Shown here: piece after piece, positions 50,934 through 60,188 of the stretch
Layout of the letters: every line of letters starts with the position of its first letter
How positions within the stretch are numbered: the stretch's first letter is position 1
Assembly: GCF_025909975.1 (NCBI RefSeq)
Contig: NZ_JAPCIO010000006.1
Location: forward strand, 1 to 64,000
Direction: 5' to 3'
DNA: 64,000 nt
From: Flavobacterium lacisediminis
GTDB lineage: Bacteria; Bacteroidota; Bacteroidia; Flavobacteriales; Flavobacteriaceae
Made by a program: the position numbers and the translations under genes
Notes under the pieces: model-generated
Seen by the model: only the letters and a program-made list of their open reading frames with translations
Told to the model about the DNA's origin: nothing
The model's database searches: none

Positions 50934-53381
50934 ATGAACAAAAGAATAACTGCTTTTTTTATAATTTTCGCTTCGCTAACAACATTTGCCCAAGCACCAC
51001 AAAAACCAAGTGCTGTTGAAATTTACGAACAAGTACAAAAGCTAAACTTCTTAGGAAAAGTGTTGTATGTTGCCGCTCATCCTGATGATGAAAACACCAA
51101 GCTTATTACCTATTTTTCTAATCATTATCACGCACAAACAGCTTATTTATCGTTAACCCGTGGTGATGGCGGTCAAAATTTAATTGGAACCGAATTAAGA
51201 GAAAAACTTGGAGCCATAAGAACACAAGAATTATTAGCAGCTAGAAGAATTGACGGTGGCGAACAGTTTTTCACACGTGCAAACGACTTCGGATTTTCAA
51301 AGGAACCGAATGAAACTTTCGCCATTTGGAACAAAAACGAAGTCATGGAAGATGTTATTCAAGTCATTGAAACTTTCCGTCCAGATATCATTGTAAATCG
51401 TTTTAGCCACAACACGCCTGGAACCACTCACGGACATCACACGGCTTCAGCAATGTTGAGTTTAGAAGCATATGATTTAGTAAAATATAAACCAAAACGC
51501 ATCTTTTTCAACACATCTTGGTGGTTTTACGGAAGTCAAGAAGCGTTTGATGCAGCTGATAAATCAAAATTATTAGCCATTAATTCCAATGTATTTTATC
51601 CATTAAAAGGGAAAAGTAACAACGAAATTGCGGCTTTAAGTAGAAGTCAGCACAAATGTCAAGGTTTTGGAACTTTGGGAAGTCGTGGTGACGAAACCGA
51701 ATATTTAGAACTTTTAAAAGGTGATTTACCAAGTAATACCAATCTTTTTGAAGGAATCGACACGTCTTGGAATCGAGTAAAAGGCGGCAATGAAATTGGA
51801 AAAATTTTATACGAAATTGAAAAGAATTTCAACTTTGGAAATCCGTCAGTTCATATTCCGAATTTGATTAAAGCGTATGATTTGATTCAAAAACTAGAAG
51901 ATTCGCATTGGAAAGACATCAAATCGAAACAAATTATTAAGATTATTGAAGCGTGTAGCGGTTTGTTCATGGAAGCAGTTGCCGACACTGAAACCACAAC
52001 GAAAGACAGTAATTTCAACATTAATATTGAAGTCATTAACCGAAGTCAGTCGAATGCAAAATTGATTTCTGTTAAAGCGTTACAACTTCCATTAGAAACA
52101 AAAAATACTGTTTTAAAAAATAATGAAAAAACAAGTTTCCAATTTAAGAATGTAATTATTGGTGAAAATATTGATTATTCCAACTTATTTTGGTTAAAAG
52201 AACAACAAACTGAAGGAATGTATCGTGTTTCAGATAAATCAATTCGTATCCTTCCTGAAGTTTCATCTAATTTTCCTGTTGTTTTCACCATAGAAATTGA
52301 AGGAAAAACAATTGAATTCGTAAAGAATATTTGCTATAAATTCAATAATCCTGATGATGGAGAAACTTATGTTCCATTTACCGTTTTGCCTGATGTTACC
52401 ACTAAAATTGAACCTGAAGTAATTATTTTCAATGGAACACAAGCCAAAGAAATTACGGTTTCAGTAAAAGCGCACAAAGCCAATGCAAAAGGAATTTTAT
52501 CTTTAAATATTCCGAATGATTGGAAAGTAAATCCAAAAGAAATTCCATTTGAAATTACCACTAAAAACGAAGAGAAAAAATTCACGTTTACACTTTATCC
52601 AACCAAACCCGAAATTGCAACAAAGTTGAGTGCAAAAGCTCAAATTGGAAACCAAATATTTGGTGATAAATTAATAACTATTCAATATCCACATATTCCA
52701 AAACAAACCATTTTAGTGCCTTCTGAATCTAAATTAGTAAAATTAGACATAGAAACTAAAGGCAAAAATATTGGCTACATTATGGGTGCTGGAGATGAAG
52801 TAAACAAGAATCTAGAAAATCTAGGATTCAAAGTTTCTACAATTAATCCAAACGAAATTTCTATAGAAAAATTAGATCAATTTGATGCCATAATTTTAGG
52901 AATTAGAGCTTTTAACGTGGTTGATGAGCTGAAATATAAGAACAAAATTTTATTTCAATATGTTGCAAATGGCGGCAATTTAATTACTCAGTATAATACC
53001 ACTAATAATTTGGTAACCAAAGAAATAGCGCCGTATAATTTAGAACTATCAAGAGATCGAGTTACCGATGAAAATGCTAAAGTAACTTTCTTAGCTCCAA
53101 GTCATAAAGTACTTAATCAACCAAATAAAATTACTGAAAAAGATTTCGTAGGTTGGGTACAAGAACAAGGTTTATACTATCCAAATAAATGGAGTTCAGA
53201 ATTTATTCCTATTTTAGCTTCTAATGACCAAGGCGAATCTTCAAAAACAGGTGGTTTAGTAATTGCTAAATATGGTAAAGGAAATTACATTTACACAGGT
53301 TTGAGTTTCTTTAGAGAACTACCAGAAGGCGTTAGTGGCGCATATCGATTATTAGCGAATTTAATAGCATTGGATAAATAA
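50934..53381 (+). CDS. Large secreted PIG-L family deacetylase
   Basis: 815 residues with signal peptide (MNKRITAFFIIFASLTTFAQ). N-terminal PIG-L/LmbE zinc deacetylase domain: AAHPDDE (His49, Asp51, Asp52) and HGHH with His169 as the next ligand (HxxH from 166). The family removes acetyl from N-acetylglucosamine-type sugars. The middle holds beta-sandwich domains and the C-terminal third has a glutamine-amidotransferase-like fold (GYIMGAGDEVNKNLENLGF, DAIILGIRAFN), as in other long Bacteroidota members. Exported, so it likely works on periplasmic or external glycans. Cotranscribed with a 34-residue protein and a symporter. Confidence 0.9.
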   Translation: MNKRITAFFIIFASLTTFAQAPQKPSAVEIYEQVQKLNFLGKVLYVAAHPDDENTKLITYFSNHYHAQTAYLSLTRGDGGQNLIGTELREKLGAIRTQELLAARRIDGGEQFFTRANDFGFSKEPNETFAIWNKNEVMEDVIQVIETFRPDIIVNRFSHNTPGTTHGHHTASAMLSLEAYDLVKYKPKRIFFNTSWWFYGSQEAFDAADKSKLLAINSNVFYPLKGKSNNEIAALSRSQHKCQGFGTLGSRGDETEYLELLKGDLPSNTNLFEGIDTSWNRVKGGNEIGKILYEIEKNFNFGNPSVHIPNLIKAYDLIQKLEDSHWKDIKSKQIIKIIEACSGLFMEAVADTETTTKDSNFNINIEVINRSQSNAKLISVKALQLPLETKNTVLKNNEKTSFQFKNVIIGENIDYSNLFWLKEQQTEGMYRVSDKSIRILPEVSSNFPVVFTIEIEGKTIEFVKNICYKFNNPDDGETYVPFTVLPDVTTKIEPEVIIFNGTQAKEITVSVKAHKANAKGILSLNIPNDWKVNPKEIPFEITTKNEEKKFTFTLYPTKPEIATKLSAKAQIGNQIFGDKLITIQYPHIPKQTILVPSESKLVKLDIETKGKNIGYIMGAGDEVNKNLENLGFKVSTINPNEISIEKLDQFDAIILGIRAFNVVDELKYKNKILFQYVANGGNLITQYNTTNNLVTKEIAPYNLELSRDRVTDENAKVTFLAPSHKVLNQPNKITEKDFVGWVQEQGLYYPNKWSSEFIPILASNDQGESSKTGGLVIAKYGKGNYIYTGLSFFRELPEGVSGAYRLLANLIALDK

Positions 53382-53387
53382 ACGAGT

Positions 53388-53492
53388 ATGAACAAAAACA
53401 AACATCAATGGAAAAAAAGTTATAGCATCGTATTGATAATGAATGCTATATACATACTTATTTTCTATTTAATAATGGAAATCTACACCTAA
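53388..53492 (+). CDS. 34-residue single-span membrane protein
   Basis: ATG 53388, TAA 53490-53492. Sequence begins MNKNKHQWKKSYSIVL with a positively charged N terminus, then one hydrophobic helix (about 13-30, with many Ile, Tyr and Leu) and a short end EIYT. It lies 6 bases after the deacetylase stop and one base before the symporter ATG, so it is translated in line with both. Its position and topology recall the tiny accessory subunits that sit next to some sodium:solute symporters. A function is inferred only from this context. Confidence 0.78.
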   Translation: MNKNKHQWKKSYSIVLIMNAIYILIFYLIMEIYT

Positions 53493-53493
53493 T

Positions 53494-55179
53494 ATGGAAA
53501 TTTTAGATTGGATTGTATTATCCACTACCCTATTTTTTATTGTTGTTTATGGTGTAATGAAAACCAAAGGCAGCGCCAATGTTGAAGATTATCTTTTAGA
53601 TAATAATCAAACTCCTTGGTTTACAGTTGGAATTTCCGTTATGGCAACACAAGCCAGCGCAATTACATTTTTATCTACACCCGGCCAAGCCTATCATGAC
53701 GGAATGGGATTTGTACAATTCTATTTTGGACTTCCATTAGCCATGATTGTTATTGCATACACCTTTATTCCTATTTACCACCGATTAAAAGTATTCACGG
53801 CTTACGAATATTTAGAACAACGATTTAATATTCAAACACGAACATTAGCTGCAATTTTATTCTTAATTCAAAGAGGTTTAGGAACTGGGATTACTATTTA
53901 TGCACCATCAATTATTTTATCAGCACTTTTAGGTTGGAACTTAACCTTTCTTAATATTATTATTGGAATTTTAGTTATCATTTATACGGTAACTGGAGGA
54001 ACAAAAGCAGTAAACATTACCCAAAAACAGCAAATGTTTGTTATTATGTCAGGAATGTTTATCATTTTCTTTTACATTTTAGCAAACCTTCCAGAAGATG
54101 TTGATTTTTCAAACGTACTTCATATTGCGGGTGCCAATGGAAAAATGGATATTTTAGATTTTTCATACAATCCAGAAACCCGTTATACCTTTTGGAGCGG
54201 AATTACAGGAGGATTTTTCTTGATGCTATCCTATTTTGGAACTGATCAATCGCAAGTAGGTCGCTATTTATCAGGAAAATCAGTAAAAGAAAGCCAAATG
54301 GGATTAATTATGAACGGAATTTTAAAAGTTCCGATGCAGTTTTTTATCTTATTAACAGGTGTTTTGGTTTTTGTTTTCTTCCAATTTAACGATGCGCCTT
54401 TGCACTTTAATCCAACTAATGTTGAAAAAGTAAAAGCTTCTGAACATAAAGTAATATATGAAAATTTAGAACAAAAATTAGTTCAATTGAATACTGATAA
54501 AAAAATTGTAAATCAAATTTATATTGAACAACTAAAACACAACGAATACGATAATCCGATTCTAAAAAAACAAATGGTGGCACTTTCGCTGAAAGAAAAA
54601 GACTTAAGAGAAGAAGCAAAAGCTGTTATAGCCAAAGTAGATGGGAAAACTGAAACTAACGATAAAGATTATGTATTTCTTTATTTCATATTGAATTACC
54701 TTCCAAAAGGGATTTTAGGACTATTATTAGCTGTGATTTTTAGTGCCGCAATGTCATCAAGTGCTTCTGGACTAAATTCATTAGCAGCCACCTCTGCAAT
54801 CGATATTTACAAACGAAATGTAAATGCAAAATCAGACAAACATTATGTTTATGCGACTCAATATTTTACAGTATTCTGGGGAATTGTAGCTATTGGATTT
54901 GCCTGTATTAGTTCGCTATTTGAAAATTTAATTCAGTTAGTAAATATCATTGGATCTATTTTCTATGGTACCGTTTTAGGAATTTTCTTAATAGGTTTCT
55001 ATATCAACTACATAAAAGGGAAAGCTGTTTTTATCGGAGCTTGTATCAGCCAATTAGCAATTTTCTATATTTTTTACTTGGATATTGTAGGGTATTTATG
55101 GTTGAATTTCATAGGTGCTTTACTTACAATTGGATTATCGCTTGTACTTCAAAAATTCTTTAATAAGTCTGATATTTAA
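53494..55179 (+). CDS. Sodium:solute symporter (SSS family)
   Basis: 561 residues, about 13 transmembrane helices of the LeuT fold. Na+-site and family landmarks: SVMATQASAITFLSTPGQAY in helix 1, GGTKAVNITQ, and SAAMSSSASGLNSLA with the helix-8 serines of the Na2 site. Between about residues 300 and 391 it carries a charged, probably helical ~90-residue insertion in a loop, not part of the core fold. It is closest in type to SGLT-like sugar or sialic-acid transporters, but the substrate is not readable. Preceded by the 34-residue protein; ended by a strong terminator. Confidence 0.93.
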   Translation: MEILDWIVLSTTLFFIVVYGVMKTKGSANVEDYLLDNNQTPWFTVGISVMATQASAITFLSTPGQAYHDGMGFVQFYFGLPLAMIVIAYTFIPIYHRLKVFTAYEYLEQRFNIQTRTLAAILFLIQRGLGTGITIYAPSIILSALLGWNLTFLNIIIGILVIIYTVTGGTKAVNITQKQQMFVIMSGMFIIFFYILANLPEDVDFSNVLHIAGANGKMDILDFSYNPETRYTFWSGITGGFFLMLSYFGTDQSQVGRYLSGKSVKESQMGLIMNGILKVPMQFFILLTGVLVFVFFQFNDAPLHFNPTNVEKVKASEHKVIYENLEQKLVQLNTDKKIVNQIYIEQLKHNEYDNPILKKQMVALSLKEKDLREEAKAVIAKVDGKTETNDKDYVFLYFILNYLPKGILGLLLAVIFSAAMSSSASGLNSLAATSAIDIYKRNVNAKSDKHYVYATQYFTVFWGIVAIGFACISSLFENLIQLVNIIGSIFYGTVLGIFLIGFYINYIKGKAVFIGACISQLAIFYIFYLDIVGYLWLNFIGALLTIGLSLVLQKFFNKSDI

Positions 55180-55183
55180 AATA

Positions 55184-55213
55184 AAAAAGTCCCGAAATAT
55201 TTCGGGACTTTTT
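55184..55213. terminator. Bidirectional terminator
   Basis: Perfect palindrome CCCGAAATATTTCGGG extended by AAAAAGT / ACTTTTT; sits between the symporter and the convergent DUF2911 gene. Confidence 0.93.
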
Positions 55214-55233
55214 GTTGAATTAACTCTTAACTA

Positions 55234-56085
55234 TTATTTTGACCATTCAGCAATGCTGTCTTTGTTCATTTTTTCGTAATCTGCATTTCCTGCTTTTACT
55301 GATAATGCTAATGATTCTTTAGCTGTAGCAATCGCTCCTTTTTTATCACCCATTTTAGCTTGGATTAATGATTTTAATCTCAAATACCAAAAAGGTACAT
55401 CTTTATCTTTTGGTGAATTTGAAATAGCATTGTTTACCCAAGTCAAAGCTTTATTCAAATCTCCATTAGATTGATAAAAGTATTGAGCTGATGAAAAATA
55501 ATCACCAGCTGAAGGACCTGCTAATGTTTTTTCAATGCTTTTCATTGCAATATCTTGTGTAGGAACTGTAAATGGGATGGTTACCATTGTTCTTTCCCAA
55601 GATAATTCAATTACTCCTGAATCATTAGTTAAATTATTTAAGAAAATAGATAATGATTCTACTGGTTTATTCAATGTCTCAGGCTTAACTGTAACTTTTA
55701 AAGCAACTTTAGATTCATCCCAATTTTCAGGTAATCCCCAATTGTTTGTATCCGAATAAAAAATAACATCCCAGCTATCTGCTTTTGGAGTTGTAAATAA
55801 AGCATATTTACCTTTCTTTAAATCTTTTCCTCCAATTTTAACATCTTCACTGAAAGAAACTGTAGTGTTTGCGTTTGCTCCTGTTCTCCACATTTTTCCA
55901 AATGGAACTAAATCTCCATAAACAGTTCTTCCTTTCGCACTTGGACGTGAGTATTCGACCTGAACTGTAGTCAAACCAACAACTTGTTCAACTTTTGCTA
56001 AAGGACTTGATTGAGGCGTTTTAACTTGCGCTTCTACAACAAAATTGGCTAATACTACGGCCAACATTACAATAATTTTTCTCAT
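55234..56085 (-). CDS. Secreted DUF2911 protein with TPR-like C terminus
   Basis: 283 residues with signal peptide (MRKIIVMLAVVLANFVVEAQ). The DUF2911 domain (about 23-170) is recognised by SPLAKVEQVVGLTTVQVEYSRP, GKMWRTGANANTTVSF and KGKYALFTTP. The C-terminal ~90 residues (from about 190) are helical with TPR-like repeats (ALTWVNNAISNSPKDKDVP). Function of DUF2911 is unknown. Single gene with its own promoter. Confidence 0.9.
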   Translation of the reverse strand: MRKIIVMLAVVLANFVVEAQVKTPQSSPLAKVEQVVGLTTVQVEYSRPSAKGRTVYGDLVPFGKMWRTGANANTTVSFSEDVKIGGKDLKKGKYALFTTPKADSWDVIFYSDTNNWGLPENWDESKVALKVTVKPETLNKPVESLSIFLNNLTNDSGVIELSWERTMVTIPFTVPTQDIAMKSIEKTLAGPSAGDYFSSAQYFYQSNGDLNKALTWVNNAISNSPKDKDVPFWYLRLKSLIQAKMGDKKGAIATAKESLALSVKAGNADYEKMNKDSIAEWSK

Positions 56086-56105
56086 AGGTTTCGTTTTTAG
56101 ATTTC

Positions 56106-56133
56106 CAAATTTACAAATTGTATTAGAATCAAA
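56106..56133 (-). promoter_or_regulatory. Promoter TTTG-N16-TAAATTTG for the DUF2911 gene
   Basis: On the minus strand: exact -33 TTTG (56133-56130) and exact -7 box TAAATTTG (56113-56106), spacer 16, one base shorter than usual, 20 nt before the ATG. Confidence 0.6.
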
Positions 56134-56220
56134 TGTTAATATAAACTTAAATGAATAATTTTTTGTTTAATTTATAATTAAAAAGATTAAACAAATTTAT
56201 ATCTTTACAAAAAAAATAAT

Positions 56221-56688
56221 ATGAAAATATATCGATTACATACCAAACAAAACTTACCCATAACAATAGATGAAGCTTGGGATTTACTTTCGGATCCAAA
56301 AAACCTTCAAAAAATCACTCCAGAATATATGGGATTCAAAATTTTATCTGGAGCAGATAGACCTATGTTTCCAGGGCAAATTATTCAATATATAGTAACA
56401 CCAGTTTTAGGAATTCCAGCAAAATGGGTAACAGAAATTACTCATGTGGTAGATAAGCAGTATTTTGTGGACGAGCAACGCTTTGGTCCATACGCACTTT
56501 GGCATCACAAACATTTCATTAAAGAGATTCCTGGTGGTGTTGAAATGGAAGATATTGTAGATTATAAAGTACCAATGGGAATTATTGGTCAATTAGTTCA
56601 TCCGTTTTTAGTAAAACCTAAATTGAATGAAATTTTTGAATACAGAAGAAAAAAATTAATTGAAATGTATGGTGAATTTAAAGGATAA
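56221..56688 (+). CDS. SRPBCC-family ligand-binding protein
   Basis: 155 residues of the START/Bet v 1-like SRPBCC fold, a hydrophobic pocket. Seen: N-terminal LPITIDEAWDLLSDPKNLQKITP, the classical opening helix pair, then alternating strands and the long C-terminal helix (VKPKLNEIFEYRRKKLIEMYG). FGPYALWHHKHFIKEIPGG and MEDIVDYKVPMG are typical of the bacterial branch often found near photolyases. First gene of a four-gene run with the SDR and two photolyase genes. A weak -7 box (TATCTTTA, 56200-56207) lies upstream. Ligand unknown. Confidence 0.87.
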   Translation: MKIYRLHTKQNLPITIDEAWDLLSDPKNLQKITPEYMGFKILSGADRPMFPGQIIQYIVTPVLGIPAKWVTEITHVVDKQYFVDEQRFGPYALWHHKHFIKEIPGGVEMEDIVDYKVPMGIIGQLVHPFLVKPKLNEIFEYRRKKLIEMYGEFKG

Positions 56689-56692
56689 AAAC

Positions 56693-57391
56693 ATGAAAAA
56701 CATATTATTAATAGGCGGTTCTTACGGAATAGGATTAGCAATTGCACAAGAACTTCAGAATGGAAACAATATTTTTGTAGCTTCAAGAACCAATGAAAAT
56801 TTATCAGGTTTGAAAGTTACACACATTCACTTTGATGCTTCAATCGATACTTTAGATACATCAAAATTACCTGCAATTTTAGATGGTTTGGTATATTGTC
56901 CTGGAAGTATTAATTTACGTCCGTTTAGAGGATTAAAACCGGAAGCTTTTGAAGCCGATTTACAAATTAATTTCATTAGTTTAGTAAAAGTAATTCAAGC
57001 GGTTTTACCCAATTTAACAGCCGGTGAACAATCGAGCATTGTACTTTTTAGTAGTGTTGCTGCTTCAATGGGAATGCCATTTCATACGAGTGTTGCCGCA
57101 GCAAAAGGAGCTATTGAAGGTTTTGCAAAAGCTTTAGCGGCAGAATATGCTCCAAAAATAAGAGTTAACGTAATTGCTCCATCATTAACCGATACTCCAT
57201 TAGCCGATAAATTCTTAAACAACGAAACTAAACAAGAAAAATCAGCCGAACGCCATCCGTTAAAACGATTTGGAAAGCCAGAAGACAGTGCACAAATGGC
57301 AAGCTTTTTATTAAGCGATAAAAGTAGTTGGATCTCAGGACAAATTTTCCATGTTGATGGCGGAATGTCAACATTACTAGTAAACGGATAA
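56693..57391 (+). CDS. Short-chain dehydrogenase/reductase-like protein lacking catalytic Tyr
   Basis: 232 residues from ATG 56693 (a TTG at 56660 would overlap the SRPBCC gene). Rossmann fold with cofactor loop GGSYGIG (8-14), Asn93 of the catalytic set, Ser121 in VLFSSVAA and Lys138 in VAAAKGA, and the C-terminal RVNVIAPSLTDTPLAD and GQIFHVDGG. At the exact position of the catalytic tyrosine (Ser+13, Lys-4) there is Val134. So cofactor binding is likely, but normal SDR proton transfer is not. Four bases behind SRPBCC and 12 before the photolyase gene. Confidence 0.9.
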   Translation: MKNILLIGGSYGIGLAIAQELQNGNNIFVASRTNENLSGLKVTHIHFDASIDTLDTSKLPAILDGLVYCPGSINLRPFRGLKPEAFEADLQINFISLVKVIQAVLPNLTAGEQSSIVLFSSVAASMGMPFHTSVAAAKGAIEGFAKALAAEYAPKIRVNVIAPSLTDTPLADKFLNNETKQEKSAERHPLKRFGKPEDSAQMASFLLSDKSSWISGQIFHVDGGMSTLLVNG

Positions 57392-57403
57392 CAAAATTAA
57401 AAT

Positions 57404-58690
57404 ATGAACATTTTTTGGTTTAGACGCGATTTAAGAATCGAAGACAACGTAGGCCTTTTTCATGCTTTAAGTAGTAATGAAGAAGTATTACCTATCTTTA
57501 TTTTTGACGAAATTATTTTGTCGGAACTTCCAAAAGATGATGCTCGCGTTACTTTTATTCACGAACAATTAGAAAAGATTCAATCGGAATTGAATAAAAT
57601 TGGTAAATCATTAGCGGTTTTTCATGGAAATCCAATTGAAGTTTTTACCAAATTAATTTCCGAAAATAAAATTACGTCCGTTTATACCAATCACGATTAC
57701 GAACCTTATGCTCGCAAGCGCGATAAGGAAATGAATCAGTTATTTGTTGCCAATGGAATTTCGTTTTTAACTAGCAAAGACCAAGTTATTTTTGAAAAAA
57801 GTGAAGTCGTAAAAGACGACGGAACGCCTTACGTAGTCTACACACCATATTCTAAAAAATGGAAAGAGAACTTTAGAAAAATCAAGTTAGTTCATTATCC
57901 ATCTGAAGATAAATTGGATAAAATTACGAAACACTCCTACCCTTTTTTATCGTTGGCAGACATTGGTTTTGAAAAATCAACAATTAAAGTTTCACCATTT
58001 GATGTTTCCGAAAACTTAATTCAGAATTACGAGGCAACTCGGAATTTTCCAGCTTTAAACAAAACCTCGTATTTGGGAATTTATCTCAGATTTGGTGCTG
58101 TTTCTATTCGAAAAATGATTGCAAAAGCTATCGCTGAAAAGAACGAAACATTTTGGAACGAATTGATTTGGCGTGAATTCTTCATGCAAATTTTATGGCA
58201 TTTTCCATATACAAAAAATGCTAGTTTTAGACCAAAATACGATGCTATTATTTGGGAAAACAATGAAGAATTATTTCAAAAATGGTGTCAAGGAAAAACA
58301 GGTTATCCTTTTGTTGATGCGGGAATGCGTGAACTAAATAAAACAGGTCACATGCACAACCGAGTTAGAATGATTGTAGCAAGTTTTCTCTGCAAACATT
58401 TGTTAATCGATTGGCGTTGGGGAGAAACTTATTTTGCGCAAAAACTATTAGATTACGAAATGGCTAGTAATGTTGGGAATTGGCAATGGGCCGCTGGTTC
58501 TGGTGTAGATGCTGCTCCGTATTTCCGAATTTTCAACCCAACAGAACAAATCAAGAAGTTTGATAAAGACTTAAAATATATTAAAAAATGGATTCCTGAA
58601 TTGGAAACCCAATATTATCCAAAACCAATTGTAGACCACAAAGAAGCTCGAGAACGTTGCTTAAAAGTGTATAAAGAAGCAGTTGGATAA
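57404..58690 (+). CDS. phr: Deoxyribodipyrimidine photolyase, class I CPD type
   Basis: Repairs UV cyclobutane pyrimidine dimers using blue light. 428 residues. N-terminal alpha/beta antenna domain starting MNIFWFRRDLRIEDN, then the FAD domain with IYLRFGAVSIRKM, the WRWGETYFAQ region and NVGNWQWAAGSG, which holds the Asn facing FAD N5 and the Trp next to FAD. YFRIFNP follows as in canonical CPD photolyases. All hallmark residues are intact, so it should be active. Which antenna cofactor it uses (folate or deazaflavin) is not clear. Confidence 0.93.
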   Translation: MNIFWFRRDLRIEDNVGLFHALSSNEEVLPIFIFDEIILSELPKDDARVTFIHEQLEKIQSELNKIGKSLAVFHGNPIEVFTKLISENKITSVYTNHDYEPYARKRDKEMNQLFVANGISFLTSKDQVIFEKSEVVKDDGTPYVVYTPYSKKWKENFRKIKLVHYPSEDKLDKITKHSYPFLSLADIGFEKSTIKVSPFDVSENLIQNYEATRNFPALNKTSYLGIYLRFGAVSIRKMIAKAIAEKNETFWNELIWREFFMQILWHFPYTKNASFRPKYDAIIWENNEELFQKWCQGKTGYPFVDAGMRELNKTGHMHNRVRMIVASFLCKHLLIDWRWGETYFAQKLLDYEMASNVGNWQWAAGSGVDAAPYFRIFNPTEQIKKFDKDLKYIKKWIPELETQYYPKPIVDHKEARERCLKVYKEAVG

Positions 58691-58727
58691 AATAGCGTTG
58701 CCCTAAACACTATAAAAAAACCTAAAA

Positions 58728-60188
58728 ATGAAAGTTGTTTGGTTCAAGAGAGATTTGCGTTTGCACGATCATGAAGCCTTACATGAAGCCTTATCGACTT
58801 CGGGCAAAACTTTATTGCTTTATATTTTTGAACCTTCGTTGATGAAAGATTATCATTATAGTCAACGTCATTTCGATTTTATAAAACAATCATTAGAAGC
58901 GCTTCAAAAAGAATTGCAAAAATATCATACCCAAATTTTAATTGTTCAAGGCGAAGCGACTACCATTTTTAAAAAACTTTCCGAACAAATTGAAATTTCA
59001 ACAGTTTATTCCCATCAAGAAACAGGAATAAAACTGACTTACGAAAGAGATTTAGCAGTGGCTGAATTGCTTAAAGAAAAAGGAATCATCTGGAAAGAAT
59101 TCATCACAAATGGTATAATTCGTGGTATCAAAAACCGAAAAACTTGGAAAGAAGATTGGTATGATTATATGGATAAAGATTGTTTACCATTTCAACCAAC
59201 ACCAAGAAGTTTTGTGAAATATATCGAAATTGAAGAATTAGAAAATGCATTTGATATTCCCTCGATTAATACAGTTCATAATCCAAATTTTCAAAAAGGT
59301 GGTGTTCCTACGGCGCTGCGTTATATGCATTCTTTCTTTGAAGAACGAGTGCAAAATTATAGCAATCATATTTCTAAACCCGAATTAGGCAGAAAAGGTT
59401 GTAGCCGATTATCACCATATATTGCTTGGGGAAATTTATCTATACGACAAGTGTATAACAAAGCTTGGGAAGTTCATCAACAAGGAAAATTCAAACGTCA
59501 GATTTCAAATTTTGCTTCACGCTTACGTTGGCAAGCTCATTTCATTCAGAAATTCGAAATGGAAAGTACTATGGAATTTATTGCTGTAAATAAAGGCTAT
59601 CGCAATCTGAATCAAAAAGTTAACGAAAAATATCATAAAGCTTGGATATCCGGAAAAACAGGTGTTCCACTGGTTGATGCTTGTATGCGCTGTTTGAATA
59701 CAACAGGTTATTTGAATTTTAGAATGCGTGCTTTGGTGGTTTCGTTTTACACACATCATTTGTTCCAACCTTGGCAAAATTGCAATCCACATTTGGCTCA
59801 ACAATTTTTGGATTTTGAACCTGGAATACATTATCCGCAAATTCAAATGCAAGCGGGCGTAACTGGAATTAATACGTTACGCGTTTATAATCCCGTGAAA
59901 AACTCTTACGAACATGATGCTGATGGCACTTTTATCAAAAAATGGGTGCCTGAATTAGCAAATATTCCAGCGGAGTTTATTCATGAGCCTTGGAAATTAA
60001 CTCCAATTGAACAAATGTTGTATGATTTTCAAATAGGTCGCGATTATCCTTCTCCTATTGTAAATTTGGAAGAAGCGCGTAAATTTTCGAGTGATTTCTT
60101 TTGGTCGATGCGAAAAGACGAATCCGTTAAAAAAGATAGCAAACGAATTGTTGAAAAACACACGTTTCAAGATAGAGAAATGAGTTAG
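58728..60188 (+). CDS. Divergent photolyase/cryptochrome family protein
   Basis: 486 residues, a second photolyase-fold protein ([18 protein letters not shown]) of a different clade from the gene before it. The FAD-domain landmarks [19 protein letters not shown] and [11 protein letters not shown]...[10 protein letters not shown] are present. The loop that is NVGNWQWAAG in the neighbour reads [12 protein letters not shown] (366-377) here: by my alignment the FAD-N5 Asn becomes His368 and the FAD-proximal Trp becomes Ile372. It is not a plant-type cryptochrome and shows no four-cysteine FeS cluster; repair target unknown. Its stop overlaps the convergent HAD gene by 4 bases. Confidence 0.87.
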   Translation: MKVVWFKRDLRLHDHEALHEALSTSGKTLLLYIFEPSLMKDYHYSQRHFDFIKQSLEALQKELQKYHTQILIVQGEATTIFKKLSEQIEISTVYSHQETGIKLTYERDLAVAELLKEKGIIWKEFITNGIIRGIKNRKTWKEDWYDYMDKDCLPFQPTPRSFVKYIEIEELENAFDIPSINTVHNPNFQKGGVPTALRYMHSFFEERVQNYSNHISKPELGRKGCSRLSPYIAWGNLSIRQVYNKAWEVHQQGKFKRQISNFASRLRWQAHFIQKFEMESTMEFIAVNKGYRNLNQKVNEKYHKAWISGKTGVPLVDACMRCLNTTGYLNFRMRALVVSFYTHHLFQPWQNCNPHLAQQFLDFEPGIHYPQIQMQAGVTGINTLRVYNPVKNSYEHDADGTFIKKWVPELANIPAEFIHEPWKLTPIEQMLYDFQIGRDYPSPIVNLEEARKFSSDFFWSMRKDESVKKDSKRIVEKHTFQDREMS

